In this document: positions 1 to 9,826 of the stretch, in pieces | Numbering within the stretch: position 1 is the stretch's first letter | How the letters are laid out: the number at the start of each line of letters is the position of its first letter | Source of the DNA: Chitinophaga tropicalis | Lineage (GTDB): Bacteria; Bacteroidota; Bacteroidia; Chitinophagales; Chitinophagaceae | NCBI RefSeq assembly: GCF_009758205.1 | Contig: NZ_WRXN01000001.1 | Location: 1,240,001-1,304,000, forward strand | Direction: 5' to 3' | Length of the DNA: 64,000 nucleotides | The notes under the pieces: model-generated | Database searches by the model: none | Seen by the model: the letters and a program-made list of their open reading frames with translations, nothing else | What the model was told of the DNA's origin: nothing | Program-made: the position numbers and the translations under genes

Positions 1-337
1 TGGTGTCTGGCACCAGGTTGAAGTCGCCGGTAAACTCTTGTCCCAGGGAGAGAACTATGTTCTCGATCTTTTGTTCTTTGTACCCGATGTAGGAAACAGT
101 GATTGTGTAAGGGCCGCCAACGCGTACGTTGGGAACGTTGTAGCGCCCGTCTTTACGGGTGGTGGTCATGTACTTTGTCCCTGTAGGAGTGTGGAGTGCG
201 ATGATGGCTGCGCCGGGTATGCCGGTAGTTCCGTCTGTAACTTGCCCGTGAATTTCGGAAGTGGTTTCCTGGGCGAGTAGAAACATAGGGAGACATATCA
301 ATCCGGTCAGGAATGACAGACATTGCTTTAAAAACAT
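1..337 (-). CDS. TonB-dependent receptor, N-terminal part (cut by window edge)
   Basis: The minus strand opens with an ATG at 337 and stays open to the window edge, giving 112 codons. The protein starts with a hydrophobic signal peptide ending near FLLAQE. A carboxypeptidase-regulatory-like beta-sandwich domain follows (EIHGQVTDG, then GAAIIAL, TRKDGRYNVPNV, ITVSYIGYKEQ). This arrangement is typical of Bacteroidota outer-membrane TonB receptors of the Oar/SusC type. The plug and barrel lie outside the window, so the substrate is unknown. The domain call is firm; full-length receptor identity is inferred from family architecture. Confidence 0.8.
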   Translation of the reverse strand, partial: MFLKQCLSFLTGLICLPMFLLAQETTSEIHGQVTDGTTGIPGAAIIALHTPTGTKYMTTTRKDGRYNVPNVRVGGPYTITVSYIGYKEQKIENIVLSLGQEFTGDFNLVPDT

Positions 338-386
338 GTATTTAGAATTTGGTTCGAAATAGCTAAAAAAAACGCACAAAAGTCAT

Positions 387-403
387 TTTGTTACGTTAAC
401 AAA
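387..403. promoter_or_regulatory. Perfect inverted repeat upstream of the receptor gene
   Basis: TTTGTTA-CGT-TAACAAA is a perfect 7-bp inverted repeat with a 3-bp spacer, about 50 bp upstream of the receptor start at 337. Its position and symmetry fit a dimeric regulator's operator. The rest of 338-615 holds no recognisable gene. Confidence 0.3.
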
Positions 404-615
404 TTATTTAGATTTTGCTTGACAGATAAGCATCTATGGGATGTTAAACGGCGAAGGTACTCATAGTTTTTAATGCTTATATGAGTAATCTGCGAAATAA
501 GAAAGTATGTCGGCGGCAGGAGGCAGATTAAGCTGATTTTAAGATTGGATTCCTTGTTATAGTAGGTGGGCCTTTAAACAGACTTTGGGAAAGACTCCCC
601 CCTCCCAAAAAAATA

Positions 616-645
616 TTTGCAATTACCGGAAAAAGTATAAATTTG
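616..645 (+). promoter_or_regulatory. Bacteroidota-type promoter for the tRNA-Ala genes
   Basis: TTTG at 616-619 and TAAATTTG at 638-645 match the -33 (TTTG) and -7 (TAnnTTTG) elements of primary-sigma promoters in Bacteroidota, with an 18-nt gap. The expected start near 652 lies about 26 nt before the first tRNA. Confidence 0.7.
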
Positions 646-677
646 CACCTCGCTAAAGGCAGGAGCCCCTGCAATAA

Positions 678-752
<75 letters not shown>

Positions 753-763
753 GCTGACATTCT

Positions 764-805
764 AACGCTTACATTGTATGATTAAATATAATGTGGGCGT
801 TTTTT
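764..805 (+). terminator. Rho-independent terminator after the first tRNA
   Basis: AACGC..ACATT pairs with AATGT..GCGTT around an A+T-rich loop and runs directly into TTTTTT. It sits 12 nt after the tRNA-Ala, so the second tRNA probably needs its own promoter. Confidence 0.7.
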
Positions 806-853
806 GTTTTCACTAACAAAAAACTAACAAAGCCAATCTGATCCAATTTGGGT

Positions 854-861
854 TACATTTG
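854..861 (+). promoter_or_regulatory. Probable -7 element for the second tRNA-Ala
   Basis: TACATTTG matches TAnnTTTG and lies 35 nt before the tRNA at 896. No clear TTTG -33 element stands at the expected distance, so this is a weaker prediction than the promoter at 616-645. Confidence 0.4.
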
Positions 862-895
862 TCAGCTCTTTTCCTTTTTCGTTACTAACAAATCC

Positions 896-969
896 GGGGC
901 ATTAGCTCAGCTGGCTAGAGCGCTACCATGGCATGGTAGAGGTCATCGGTTCGACTCCGATATGCTCCA
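896..969 (+). tRNA. tRNA-Ala (anticodon GGC), second copy
   Basis: A full cloverleaf: acceptor GGGGCAT/ATGCTCC, D-stem GCTC/GAGC, anticodon stem CTACC/GGTAG with loop ATGGCAT, T-stem ATCGG/CCGAT. The anticodon is the same GGC as in the copy 144 bp upstream, but the stems differ by compensating changes. This makes it a diverged paralog rather than a recent duplication. CCA is not encoded. Confidence 0.95.
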
Positions 970-1112
970 CTTTTTCTCTCTTAATACCTGTCCATTACTG
1001 CATAGGCACAATTGCAAAGAATATTCGACGTATTATTTACCGGAAAAATCCCTGCTTGCTCGAACCAGATTGCGCGCCGAATTCCTTTACATTTGGAACT
1101 TTAAACCGCCAT

Positions 1113-1511
1113 ATGGATATACCCCGTTATACTGCGTTGCTAAAGAAAAAGATCGAGGAGGCCGACGCCCATATAGAACTACGGTCTAACCCTATTTTTG
1201 AGCAAAAGCCGACCGTCCTCCACCACGAGTGGTCTTTGCATTTTGTGTCCGGCAACCCTCAGTATGATTACGGCGCCTTTAGAGACTTTAAATTCCGGAT
1301 CCAGCAACAATTCGGTGACCAGGTGCAGATCCTGCCTTTCCTGGTGAATGGCATCGATGAAGCCTATCAGTTCATACACGGGCTACAGGACTTATTGCCC
1401 GATGAAGCCTCGGGCCATTTTCACCCGAAGGATATCCAGGAAAGTGATTTCACACCGGATGAACCGGTTTATGTGGTGATCGTGGAACGCACCATTTACT
1501 CCTATATATAA
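1113..1511 (+). CDS. Hypothetical protein, 132 aa
   Basis: The open frame extends upstream across the tRNA at 896-969, which cannot be coding. The first sensible start is therefore ATG 1113 (MDIPRYTALL). The protein is soluble and acidic, with no signal peptide, membrane segment or motif I recognise. Base composition and codon use look native. It precedes another hypothetical gene on the same strand by 68 bp. Function unknown. Confidence 0.6.
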   Translation: MDIPRYTALLKKKIEEADAHIELRSNPIFEQKPTVLHHEWSLHFVSGNPQYDYGAFRDFKFRIQQQFGDQVQILPFLVNGIDEAYQFIHGLQDLLPDEASGHFHPKDIQESDFTPDEPVYVVIVERTIYSYI

Positions 1512-1579
1512 GAAGGTGTCCAATAGCTGTTTTAATCAATGGCGTCTGAACAATCCTTTTTTTACACCAAAGCGATAAT

Positions 1580-2017
1580 ATGACTTTCATTGACAATGAT
1601 CACGACTGGCATAGATTTTTAAAAACAACCCTATTAGCTGATGAGGAAAATGCGCTGCTACCATTATCAAGAATGCAGGAGCTTTCCTATGAATGGCGAC
1701 CAGAAAGCGAGGAAGAGTTTCGCACCTTTTTATTGGCTGCGCCACCCCATATCCTCGAAGGGTTTGGATTCATATGTTATGATACGCTACCGGAAATATA
1801 TCACAAGCACAAGGAGAAAGTCGCGTTGCATACAGGCACCGATAAACACCTCTATTTATTCCCTGAAGAATGGTACGATATCATACCTGCAGGTTATCCG
1901 CTCATAGACATTTCCGGTGTTAAACTTATATTTGAGCGAGGCGTTACCGATAACAGTGTTCGTGCTGGATGTTTAAGTTATGGCGTGGCAATTTCAATAG
2001 TTGATAAAAAAGGATAA
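1580..2017 (+). CDS. Hypothetical protein, 145 aa
   Basis: A soluble 145-residue protein starting MTFIDNDHDWHRFL, rich in aromatic and acidic residues. It has no signal peptide or membrane helix. I recognise no family. It may be co-transcribed with the gene ending at 1511. The overlapping frame starting at 1641 is a shadow. Confidence 0.6.
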   Translation: MTFIDNDHDWHRFLKTTLLADEENALLPLSRMQELSYEWRPESEEEFRTFLLAAPPHILEGFGFICYDTLPEIYHKHKEKVALHTGTDKHLYLFPEEWYDIIPAGYPLIDISGVKLIFERGVTDNSVRAGCLSYGVAISIVDKKG

Positions 2018-2405
2018 TTTAATACTGCTTGTATCACCCAGTTGCGCATGTATTTAGGAGTTAGTAAAAACATATCCAAGAGTGGGAAAGGCAAGCCATA
2101 GATGCTAAAGAGAAATTATGCCACGAATGAAATAGCGGTGGATTCATGTCAGTGACAACTCCCCTTTTGGACATGATGCCAAAAAAGCTTTAACTTTGGA
2201 ATTAAGGTGATATTCTGTCTTTCATCCTCATTACAATTGACCTTCATATCTCTTTTCTGATAAGTTTTTTCCTTCAAAATATTCTTATTAGTTATAAGAC
2301 GAAGCATTGGCAGAATTGCTTCCCTGGAAGTATTGGATAATAAACGATAGAACGTTACGAAACAATTTAAATAGTCCTTACCATCCGCCACCTAAAATTT
2401 GAAGT
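2018..2405. other. Intergenic, nothing recognised
   Basis: 388 bp of A+T-rich sequence between a hypothetical gene and the sigma-factor gene. A minus-strand frame at 2149-2391 has no plausible protein features and no initiation context. No promoter of the TAnnTTTG type was found close to the sigma-factor start. Confidence 0.5.
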
Positions 2406-3011
2406 ATGTGTGCAAAGTTGGATCTTGAAGAAGTAGTAACTGCCTTTCGGCAGGGTGACAAAGAGGCCTTTCAACAGCTACATAAGGTATTTTTCCCCGA
2501 ACTTTTCCGCTTTTGTAAGAACCTGCTGGAAAATGAGCAGGAAGCAGAGGACATTGCATCTGATACAATGTTCAAGCTGTATCAAAAGCGAAAAGACTTT
2601 ACATCCGTGTATGCGATCCGTGCTTTTCTTTACATCTCTGCCCGGAATAGTTGCATGAGTTATTTCCGAAAATCCAAGCGGGCGCATACACATAAGATGA
2701 AGATACTGCCAACGCTACCTGTCGAACAAACCACAGAAGATATTCTGGATGGTCTCTATTATGAGGCGCTGCGCACATTGTTACATAATTACCTGAAGCA
2801 ATTGCCCGAAAAACAGCAGGAGGTTATTGACCTATTATTCATACAAGATCATAGTCTGCAGGAAGTAGCAGATAAAATGTCCGTCACAGTTAGCGCCATT
2901 AAACAACACCGACACCGTGCCCTGCATCGTTTACGGGAAATTTTAAAGTCGTCCTCCTTTATTGAAGGGCTAACACTGGTCCCTTACATTGTCAGCCTCT
3001 ATTTTACCTGA
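2406..3011 (+). CDS. RNA polymerase sigma-70 factor, ECF (FecI-like)
   Basis: A 201-residue ECF sigma factor. Region 2 lies at about residues 25-95 (AEDIASDTMFKLYQKR, then YLFISARN-type region 2.4 AFLYISARN). Region 4 lies at about 130-185, with the helix-turn-helix LQEVADKMSVTVSAIKQHRH. The tail after about 185 is short and hydrophobic. It stands directly upstream of fecR, susC and susD on the same strand, the standard Bacteroidota layout. There a substrate signal passes from the TonB receptor through FecR to the sigma factor, which turns on the receptor operon. Family assignment is firm; the signal is unknown. Confidence 0.92.
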   Translation: MCAKLDLEEVVTAFRQGDKEAFQQLHKVFFPELFRFCKNLLENEQEAEDIASDTMFKLYQKRKDFTSVYAIRAFLYISARNSCMSYFRKSKRAHTHKMKILPTLPVEQTTEDILDGLYYEALRTLLHNYLKQLPEKQQEVIDLLFIQDHSLQEVADKMSVTVSAIKQHRHRALHRLREILKSSSFIEGLTLVPYIVSLYFT

Positions 3012-3144
3012 CTCCATACACAATCCAAAAAAAAACAAAAAAAGTTGGGATTTGGTGTCTACTTTTTTTTCGCTGAGGCGTTTTAATACTGTATAAACGG
3101 TAAAAGCATTTGTTCTTATTAAATGATGCACATCAGATCCTAAC

Positions 3145-4305
3145 ATGGAGGAAGATAAATTGTTACTTAGGATAAGAGATCTCATGATCAAACATACTGC
3201 TGGTACCATTACCGCTGACGAACAGTTGGAATTGGACAGGTGGTTGGAGGAGCCTACGCATATGGCTGCCTTTGAAAAAAGAACAAATGCCGAAAGCATT
3301 CTCAGTGCGGTTGAAATGTTAGAGCGTGGAGAACAGTTGCAACAGGCAGCTTTTGAGCGCTTAAATATAAATACATCAGTCTTTAGGTCGACCATTAAAA
3401 TCAGGTGGTACGCCGTAGCAGCTGTCGCTATATCTGCTGCGGCTATCATCTTCCTTTTTTATCATCGGCAATTCGATGATAAAAAGCTATCGCCTGCTTC
3501 CTCCCAGGTGGTGCTCTCTCCTGGTGGCAATAGGGCATATGTTGTCCTCAATGATGGTAGCCATCTGGACCTGGAAAAAGCACCCAATGGTAACTTGGTT
3601 TCGCAAGGTGGTGCACAGTTGATAAAATCGGATCAAGGCAGGCTGGATTACAAGCCAGCTGCTGGCAGGGAGGGCCGGACCATATTTAATACAGTGGTGA
3701 CACCAGCTGGGGGACAATACCACATCATGCTCAGCGATGGAACAGGAGTGTGGCTCAATGCGGCATCTTCCATCAGGTTTCCCACCACATTTCCAGGATC
3801 CTCCCGCCAGGTAAGGGTAACTGGAGAAGCATATTTTGAAGTGGCAAAAGATCAAACCAAACCCTTCATGGTGGATTTTGGTAACAGCCAGATACAAGTA
3901 TTGGGTACGCGATTTAATATAAACTTTTACGAGGGCTCAGAGCCTGCAAGCACGACGCTGATGCAGGGAGCTGTGAAAGTCAGCTCTCCTGCCGGCGCCA
4001 TCCTACTCAGACCAGGACAACAGGCGGAAATAGGAAGGACCATATCAGTTACGACAGCAGATACAGCCCAGGTGATGGCCTGGAAGGCGGGTTATTTTGA
4101 ATACAAACATGCAGACATTCGCCGCGTTATGGCTGATATTTCCCGTTGGTATGATTTAGAAGTAAAGTACGAAGGCGCTATACCTGAAAAGCAATTATCC
4201 GCTAGGGTCAGCCGGATGAAAAATGCGGATGACCTGCTGGAATTACTTAAAATGAGTGGTGTTAATTTAAAAGTAGAAAACAGAACTATTACTGTATTGC
4301 CGTGA
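3145..4305 (+). CDS. FecR family anti-sigma / signal-transducing protein
   Basis: 386 residues. An N-terminal cytoplasmic part binds the sigma factor (family knowledge). One membrane helix follows at about residues 89-107 (WYAVAAVAISAAAIIFLFY). The periplasmic FecR domain comes next (TPAGGQYHIMLSDGTGVWLN, GEAYFEVAKD, VLGTRFNINFY), and then a C-terminal DUF4974-like segment resembling an STN fold (DISRWYDLEVKYEG, LELLKMSGVNLKV). It follows the sigma factor by 133 bp and precedes the SusC gene. It probably relays receptor occupancy across the inner membrane. Confidence 0.93.
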   Translation: MEEDKLLLRIRDLMIKHTAGTITADEQLELDRWLEEPTHMAAFEKRTNAESILSAVEMLERGEQLQQAAFERLNINTSVFRSTIKIRWYAVAAVAISAAAIIFLFYHRQFDDKKLSPASSQVVLSPGGNRAYVVLNDGSHLDLEKAPNGNLVSQGGAQLIKSDQGRLDYKPAAGREGRTIFNTVVTPAGGQYHIMLSDGTGVWLNAASSIRFPTTFPGSSRQVRVTGEAYFEVAKDQTKPFMVDFGNSQIQVLGTRFNINFYEGSEPASTTLMQGAVKVSSPAGAILLRPGQQAEIGRTISVTTADTAQVMAWKAGYFEYKHADIRRVMADISRWYDLEVKYEGAIPEKQLSARVSRMKNADDLLELLKMSGVNLKVENRTITVLP

Positions 4306-4686
4306 CAATGGTTGGGCGATTACATTGGAATTTCAAAATTAACGGAAAGTCCTCACTGTCTGGCTGTTAGTGATGCGGCAGATTGTTCTTCCCTTCTGAT
4401 TGTTATTTTAATTTACGTTTTATCTTTTTCGGATGGTAGTAACGGGGTAGTATGACTTCCATATTATACCGATTCTAAGAGTATATAATCATTGTCAAAT
4501 GAGAGGATCATTCTTTGTAGCGAATTATTCCCAACAATAAAACAAATGTATTTATGGCTTCATGACAAAAACCGGCCCTCGCGTGGGGCGGCGGGCCGGC
4601 TATTATGTTGTGAGGACTACAATGTAACGGCAAAAACTGCTTGACACTGCTTCATTTCAGAACCTCAACAAACACGAGTTAAAGTT
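4306..4686. other. Intergenic with a GC-rich hairpin (4572-4599)
   Basis: 381 bp without a gene. CCGGCCC at 4572-4578 pairs with GGGCCGG at 4593-4599 around a 14-nt loop, in otherwise A+T-rich DNA. No T-run follows, so it may be a terminator variant, an mRNA leader element of the susC transcript, or an operator. Confidence 0.4.
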
Positions 4687-7600
4687 ATGCAAATCAACCA
4701 ACTGGTGCAAATGTTCTTTGCACCGAGCGCAACACCAAAACTACTTGGTATGAAATTGTCCATTATTCTCCTTATTGCCTGTCTCCAGGTAAATGCCCGA
4801 GTCCTAAGCCAGGATAAGATTACCATTACTTTTACAAATGCCAATCTGGAAGACGTACTCGCAGAGGTGTCGCGCCAATCGGGGTTTAACTATATGTATT
4901 ATGATAATAGCAAACAGTTAACGCGCAAAGTAACTATTAATATGCGTGGGGCCAGCTTGGAAGATGTTTTAGCTGAATGCTTTAAAAACCAACCACTGAC
5001 GTTCACCGTATCCAAGAAAACCCACACCATCCTGATCAAAACAAAGGAACCAGCCAGGTCTCCCTCACCTGGCACTCCTTTTCTTCCGCCGTCAGTAGAT
5101 ATCAATGGTCAGATTCTGAACGAAAAAAACGAACCTGTTCCAGGTGCATCAGTTTTCGTCAATGGGACGAAGAAAATGACCACAGCGGATGAAAACGGTC
5201 AATTTACACTTAAAGGAGTAAGTCCTGATGCTACTATAACTGTTCGAAGTATTGGATTCAATGATACAACATTACATTTAGGTGGAAGGACAGAATTGCT
5301 TGTTCGACTTAAATTGAAGATTGCTCAACTCGGAGAGGCCGTGATTTCCGTTTCCACTGGTTATCAAAAATTGCCGAAGGAAAGGGTGACTGGTTCTTTT
5401 AGCATCGTAAATAATGAGTTATTTAATAAGCGGGTCAGTGGAGATATCATCAGCCGCTTAGAGGGAAACGTTTCAGGCATGCTTTTTAACAGGAACACTT
5501 CCACAAACGAAATAACGATCCGGGGACACAGTACATTGTTTTCTGATGCAAGTCCTTTAATTGTAGTTGATAACTTTCCATACGACGGCGATATCAACAG
5601 TTTGAATCCGAATGACATCGAATCTGTAACTGTCTTGAAGGATGCAGCTGCGGCGTCAATTTGGGGAGTGAAATCAGGGAACGGAGTTATTGTAATAACG
5701 ACAAAGAAGGGAAGAAAGAACCAGGCACCACTAATTGAGGTGAACGCCAATACCTCCATTGCTCAGAAGATAAATATTTTTACACCTAATTTTCTACCTG
5801 CTTCAGCATTTATAGATATCGAGCAAAGACTTTTTGATCAGCACTTTTATGATGCACAATTATCAAGTACGTTAAAGCCGCCGGTCTCTCCTGTCGTTCA
5901 AATTTTAGATGATCTAAGGAAGGGATTAATTTCACAAGCAGAAGCTAGAAATCGAATCGATGCTTTTAGGGATATTGATGTAAGAAGTGATATATCTGAT
6001 TTTTTTTATCGAAAATCATTTGCTCAGCAATATTCGATTGGTGTTAGAGGGGGGGGCAATAATAATGAATATGCATTGTCTGTTGGCTATGATAATAATA
6101 AATTAGGGCTGGTTGGTAACAAAAGTGATCGGGTTACACTTAACTCAAATCTTAGTTTTTATCCGATTAAGAATTTGTCAATTTATACCGGGTATAATTT
6201 CAGCCAAACACATGTTACCTCAAATAGTCCGATAGGAAATATCTCGACTGGTGGGCAGTATAATTCGTCAATTTATCCCTATGCCAAGTTGGTTAGTTCT
6301 AGTGGTGATGCTTTATCTATTGTTAAAGATTACAATTATTCATGGATTACGGACCCTTTAGCCCAAAACGGATTATTAGATTGGAAATATAGACCCTTAG
6401 ATGAATTAAAATTCGCAGATAATACATCTCAATTGTTAGATAACCGATTGAATATAGGTCTTGCCTATAAATTGCCTTGGGGATTTGTTGTTCAAGCTAA
6501 ATACCAATACGAAAAGGTTGTTTCTTCTTCCGAGAAATATTTTAGCGACTCTACATATTATGCCCGTAATTTAATAAATAGGTATACGGATTTTAGGCGT
6601 TCAAATCCACAACGTACCGTTTATCCTATACCAATTGGTGGAATTATGAATCAGAGTAATAATGAAATTTACTCTCATCGTCTTCGTGCAGAAATGGATT
6701 ATAATGCAACGTGGAATGAAGTGAACAATTTAACCACAATTATAGGTGCTGAAATAAATCAGACAGTAAATAAATACGAAAATCCGAGTACGGTATATGG
6801 TTACAATAAGGCGAGTGGAAGTTCGCAACTTGTGAATTTTGTAGATTATTATGTTAACTTCCCGAGTGGTAATTATAATTTGATTCCCAATGCTTTGTCG
6901 ATTGGTAGGACTACAGACAGGTTTGTCTCATATTTTGGAAATGCCGCTTATACGCTTGCCAAGAAATATACGATATACGCAAGCGGTCGAATAGATAAAT
7001 CTAATTTATTTGGGGTGAAAACTAACCAACAATCTGTCCCTCTTTATTCTTTAGGACTTTTGTGGGATGTGACAAAGGAGCATTTTTATAATGTTTCCTG
7101 GCTTCAAATTCTCAGTTTAAGAGGAAGTTATGGTTACAACGGAAATATTAATAAAATTGCTACAGCTGTTACAACAATTAGGCAAGCTAGTAACAATCAG
7201 TTTTTAGGTATCCCATATAACTTTGTGGCAAGTCCCGGAAATCGTTTTTTAAAATGGGAAAAAATTCGCATTGTCAATTTAGGTGTTGACTTTGCGACTA
7301 AACGGAATTTAGTTGCTGGGAGTATAGAGTTTTATTTTAAGAGAGGACTTGACCTTTTTGGATCATCTCCGTTGGCACCATCAACCGGCAATTCAACTTT
7401 TTTTGGAAATACAGCAAGCACGAAAGGTCATGGTTTTGACATTACATTGAACTTTTCTATTATTAATAGCAAATGTTTCAAGTGGAAATTGAACTTCCTT
7501 CCAAGCTACGCAATCGATAAGGTTGCCAGCTATGATGTTAAATCTACACCAAGCCAATACCTGTTTGCATCGGCAGACGGTGCATCAATCACACCAAGCG

Positions 7601-8250
7601 TTGGGAAACCGATTTTTTCTATATATAGTTATAAGACTGGCCCACTATCGAACGAAGCCGGTGATCCTCAAGGATATTTAAATGGGAAATTAAGCACCAA
7701 TTACAATGCTATTATTTCAGCTATGAAGTCGGTAGATAGTCTCAAGTATATGGGTTCTTCAAGACCTGTTTATTTTGGATCCCTAAGAAATTCAATTTAC
7801 TTCAGGTCTTTATCGCTATCATTTAACGTTGTTTATAAATTAAAATACTATTTCCGACGATCTTCGATTTTTTATAACAGCCTATTTACTCAATGGACTG
7901 GTCATGAAGACTATTTCCGGAGATGGGTGAACCCTGGAGATGAACGGACAACAACTGTGCCGTCGATGCCAGTAAACGTATCAAATTTGAATGCCTCAAG
8001 AGATGCGTTTTACCGATTTTCGGAAAGTTTAGTTGAAAAAGGCGATCATATTCGGCTTCAGGATATTTCATTAAGTTATGAATTAAATAACAAAATCGTT
8101 AAGGGTTTTCGCACACTTACAATATACGGATATGTAAGCAACGTAGGTATTATTTGGAAGGCAAGTAATCACCGTGTTGATCCAGATGTTTTTGCCGGTG
8201 ATTATGCATCTCCAAGGAGCTATTCAATTGGATTTAAGGCATCGTTTTAA
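4687..8250 (+). CDS. SusC/RagA family TonB-linked outer membrane protein with STN domain
   Basis: 1187 residues. Signal peptide after the second Met (MKLSIILLIACLQVNARVLS). STN domain at about residues 43-118, which marks receptors that talk to FecR. Carboxypeptidase-like domain at about 138-210 (GQILNEKNEPVPGASV). TonB plug at about 220-345, with ITIRGHSTLF and GNGVIVITTKKG. The 22-strand barrel runs to the C-terminal Phe. The plug signature reads SIWGVKSGNG where most homologs have SIYGARGANG. Together with the SusD gene at 8369 it forms an uptake complex. No glycoside hydrolase lies nearby, so a peptide or other non-glycan ligand is possible. From about 5.7 kb the gene is visibly more A+T-rich than its 5' part. 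Confidence 0.95.
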   Translation: MQINQLVQMFFAPSATPKLLGMKLSIILLIACLQVNARVLSQDKITITFTNANLEDVLAEVSRQSGFNYMYYDNSKQLTRKVTINMRGASLEDVLAECFKNQPLTFTVSKKTHTILIKTKEPARSPSPGTPFLPPSVDINGQILNEKNEPVPGASVFVNGTKKMTTADENGQFTLKGVSPDATITVRSIGFNDTTLHLGGRTELLVRLKLKIAQLGEAVISVSTGYQKLPKERVTGSFSIVNNELFNKRVSGDIISRLEGNVSGMLFNRNTSTNEITIRGHSTLFSDASPLIVVDNFPYDGDINSLNPNDIESVTVLKDAAAASIWGVKSGNGVIVITTKKGRKNQAPLIEVNANTSIAQKINIFTPNFLPASAFIDIEQRLFDQHFYDAQLSSTLKPPVSPVVQILDDLRKGLISQAEARNRIDAFRDIDVRSDISDFFYRKSFAQQYSIGVRGGGNNNEYALSVGYDNNKLGLVGNKSDRVTLNSNLSFYPIKNLSIYTGYNFSQTHVTSNSPIGNISTGGQYNSSIYPYAKLVSSSGDALSIVKDYNYSWITDPLAQNGLLDWKYRPLDELKFADNTSQLLDNRLNIGLAYKLPWGFVVQAKYQYEKVVSSSEKYFSDSTYYARNLINRYTDFRRSNPQRTVYPIPIGGIMNQSNNEIYSHRLRAEMDYNATWNEVNNLTTIIGAEINQTVNKYENPSTVYGYNKASGSSQLVNFVDYYVNFPSGNYNLIPNALSIGRTTDRFVSYFGNAAYTLAKKYTIYASGRIDKSNLFGVKTNQQSVPLYSLGLLWDVTKEHFYNVSWLQILSLRGSYGYNGNINKIATAVTTIRQASNNQFLGIPYNFVASPGNRFLKWEKIRIVNLGVDFATKRNLVAGSIEFYFKRGLDLFGSSPLAPSTGNSTFFGNTASTKGHGFDITLNFSIINSKCFKWKLNFLPSYAIDKVASYDVKSTPSQYLFASADGASITPSVGKPIFSIYSYKTGPLSNEAGDPQGYLNGKLSTNYNAIISAMKSVDSLKYMGSSRPVYFGSLRNSIYFRSLSLSFNVVYKLKYYFRRSSIFYNSLFTQWTGHEDYFRRWVNPGDERTTTVPSMPVNVSNLNASRDAFYRFSESLVEKGDHIRLQDISLSYELNNKIVKGFRTLTIYGYVSNVGIIWKASNHRVDPDVFAGDYASPRSYSIGFKASF

Positions 8251-8368
8251 CACGGATTGAGATCAATTTTCGTATCAATATTCGAGAATAGGAACGAACG
8301 TAAAACAGTGCCAATAGCATCTCAATTGGTACAATATATTTCATCAAAATATATTATAAAAAGATATT

Positions 8369-9826
8369 ATGAAGTCAAGTTTTTTAGAAATTGTTTGTCG
8401 GAAGACGAAACAATGGCAAGTATCAAAAAGCACAAGAAGTGTTTTGGTTGTTGGAATTGCAGTATCCACAGTGTTTGCAGCTTCTGTTACGATGGTTAGT
8501 TGTAAAAAGCAGAATGAGTTCTTACGGGAAGTACCAAATGATGCCTTGGTAATCCCAAGGTCCTTAGGGGATCTCCAGAAATTGCTTCAAAACGATGCTA
8601 TATTTAATCAGACCAATCCTGGAATTGGACAAGCATCAACTGATGAATTCTATGTTTCTGATTTTGATTTTATAGATAATCCTGGTTTGGATCAGAATGT
8701 GTATATCTGGGCAAAAGATATTTATCCGGCAACGCAAAGAATAAATGACTGGAATTATCCATATGCGGAAATTTATAATGCGAATGTTATTTTAGATGCA
8801 TTGGAAGTAATTAATATATCACCATCTGATATTTCTCAAGCAAATGCCGTAAAGGGATCTGCGCTTTTTTTTCGTGCTTTGTCGCACTACAACTTGCTGC
8901 AGCATTTTGCTAAACAATATGATAGTGCAACTGCACAAACAGACCTTGGTGTCCCATTGAGGCTTACGGCTGATCTTGTAAAAAAATCAACTAGAGCCAC
9001 TGTCCAACAATGTTATGACCAAGTGATAAATGATTTAGTTGAAGCAATTCAGTTGCTGCCGATTGAAGCCGTTAATATTGAAATGCCGAGTATTTTTGCT
9101 GCCCAGGCTTTGCTTGCCAGGGTTTATCTTACAATGGGGCGATTTGACAGTGCTTTTGTATACGCTAACTTAGTCTTGGCTAAGAAGAATTCACTTTTTG
9201 ACTACAATAACTTACTGCCAGATCCTACTCGTTTGACCTCCGGAAGCCAATTTCCACTTCCAGAGATGCTATATTTAACTACGATGGTGAACTATTATTT
9301 TAATTTCCGCACAGTTGCAGCGGTAGATTCTGTATTGTATAATTCATATGGTTCTAACGATCTACGTAAAACATCTTTCTTTTACGAATCATCAGATGTT
9401 CCAAGATTTAAGGGAAATTACCAATTGCTAAAGCCTGGATATCTATTTGATGGTGTAGCAATTGATGAGCTCTTCTTAATTAGAGCTGAAATTTATGCCA
9501 GAAGGGGGGACTATTCTTCAGCAATGAATGACTTAAATACATTACTTGAAAAGCGGTGGAAAGCGGGGACCTTTGTAAAATTTACCGCCGTTGACGCAGA
9601 TGAAGCTCTAAAATTGGTGCTATTAGAAAGGAAGAAGGAATTATTTTTTAGAGGTGTACGTTGGACCGATTTAAGAAGGTTGAATAAAGATCCCAGGTTC
9701 GCCGTGACCTTGACTAGGAAGATTAATGGCCAAGTCTATACTTTGCCTCCCAATGATCCTAGATATACTTTTGCTATTCCTGATCAAGAAATCCAAATAA
9801 GCGGTTTGGAACAAAACCCCAGGTAA
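8369..9826 (+). CDS. RagB/SusD family nutrient-uptake lipoprotein
   Basis: 485 residues. A hydrophobic N-terminal segment ends in the lipobox-like VSCKKQ, after an unusually long basic leader, so the true start may be internal. The SusD fold shows as YNANVILDALE, AVKGSALFFRALSHYNLLQHF, AAQALLARVYLTMGRFDSA and the C-terminal ERKKELFFRGVRWTDLRRL, the last two being family hallmarks. It is a surface ligand-binding lid for the SusC channel encoded 118 bp upstream. The gene shares the low G+C content of the 3' part of that susC. Confidence 0.93.
   Translation: MKSSFLEIVCRKTKQWQVSKSTRSVLVVGIAVSTVFAASVTMVSCKKQNEFLREVPNDALVIPRSLGDLQKLLQNDAIFNQTNPGIGQASTDEFYVSDFDFIDNPGLDQNVYIWAKDIYPATQRINDWNYPYAEIYNANVILDALEVINISPSDISQANAVKGSALFFRALSHYNLLQHFAKQYDSATAQTDLGVPLRLTADLVKKSTRATVQQCYDQVINDLVEAIQLLPIEAVNIEMPSIFAAQALLARVYLTMGRFDSAFVYANLVLAKKNSLFDYNNLLPDPTRLTSGSQFPLPEMLYLTTMVNYYFNFRTVAAVDSVLYNSYGSNDLRKTSFFYESSDVPRFKGNYQLLKPGYLFDGVAIDELFLIRAEIYARRGDYSSAMNDLNTLLEKRWKAGTFVKFTAVDADEALKLVLLERKKELFFRGVRWTDLRRLNKDPRFAVTLTRKINGQVYTLPPNDPRYTFAIPDQEIQISGLEQNPR

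Noticed and set aside
933..1112. Upstream extension of the frame of the gene at 1113 into the tRNA
   Set aside because: The frame crosses the second tRNA-Ala, so a start inside it is not credible; ATG 1113 was used.
2149..2391. 80-codon minus-strand frame
   Set aside because: No initiation context, no domain, composition like the surrounding intergenic DNA.
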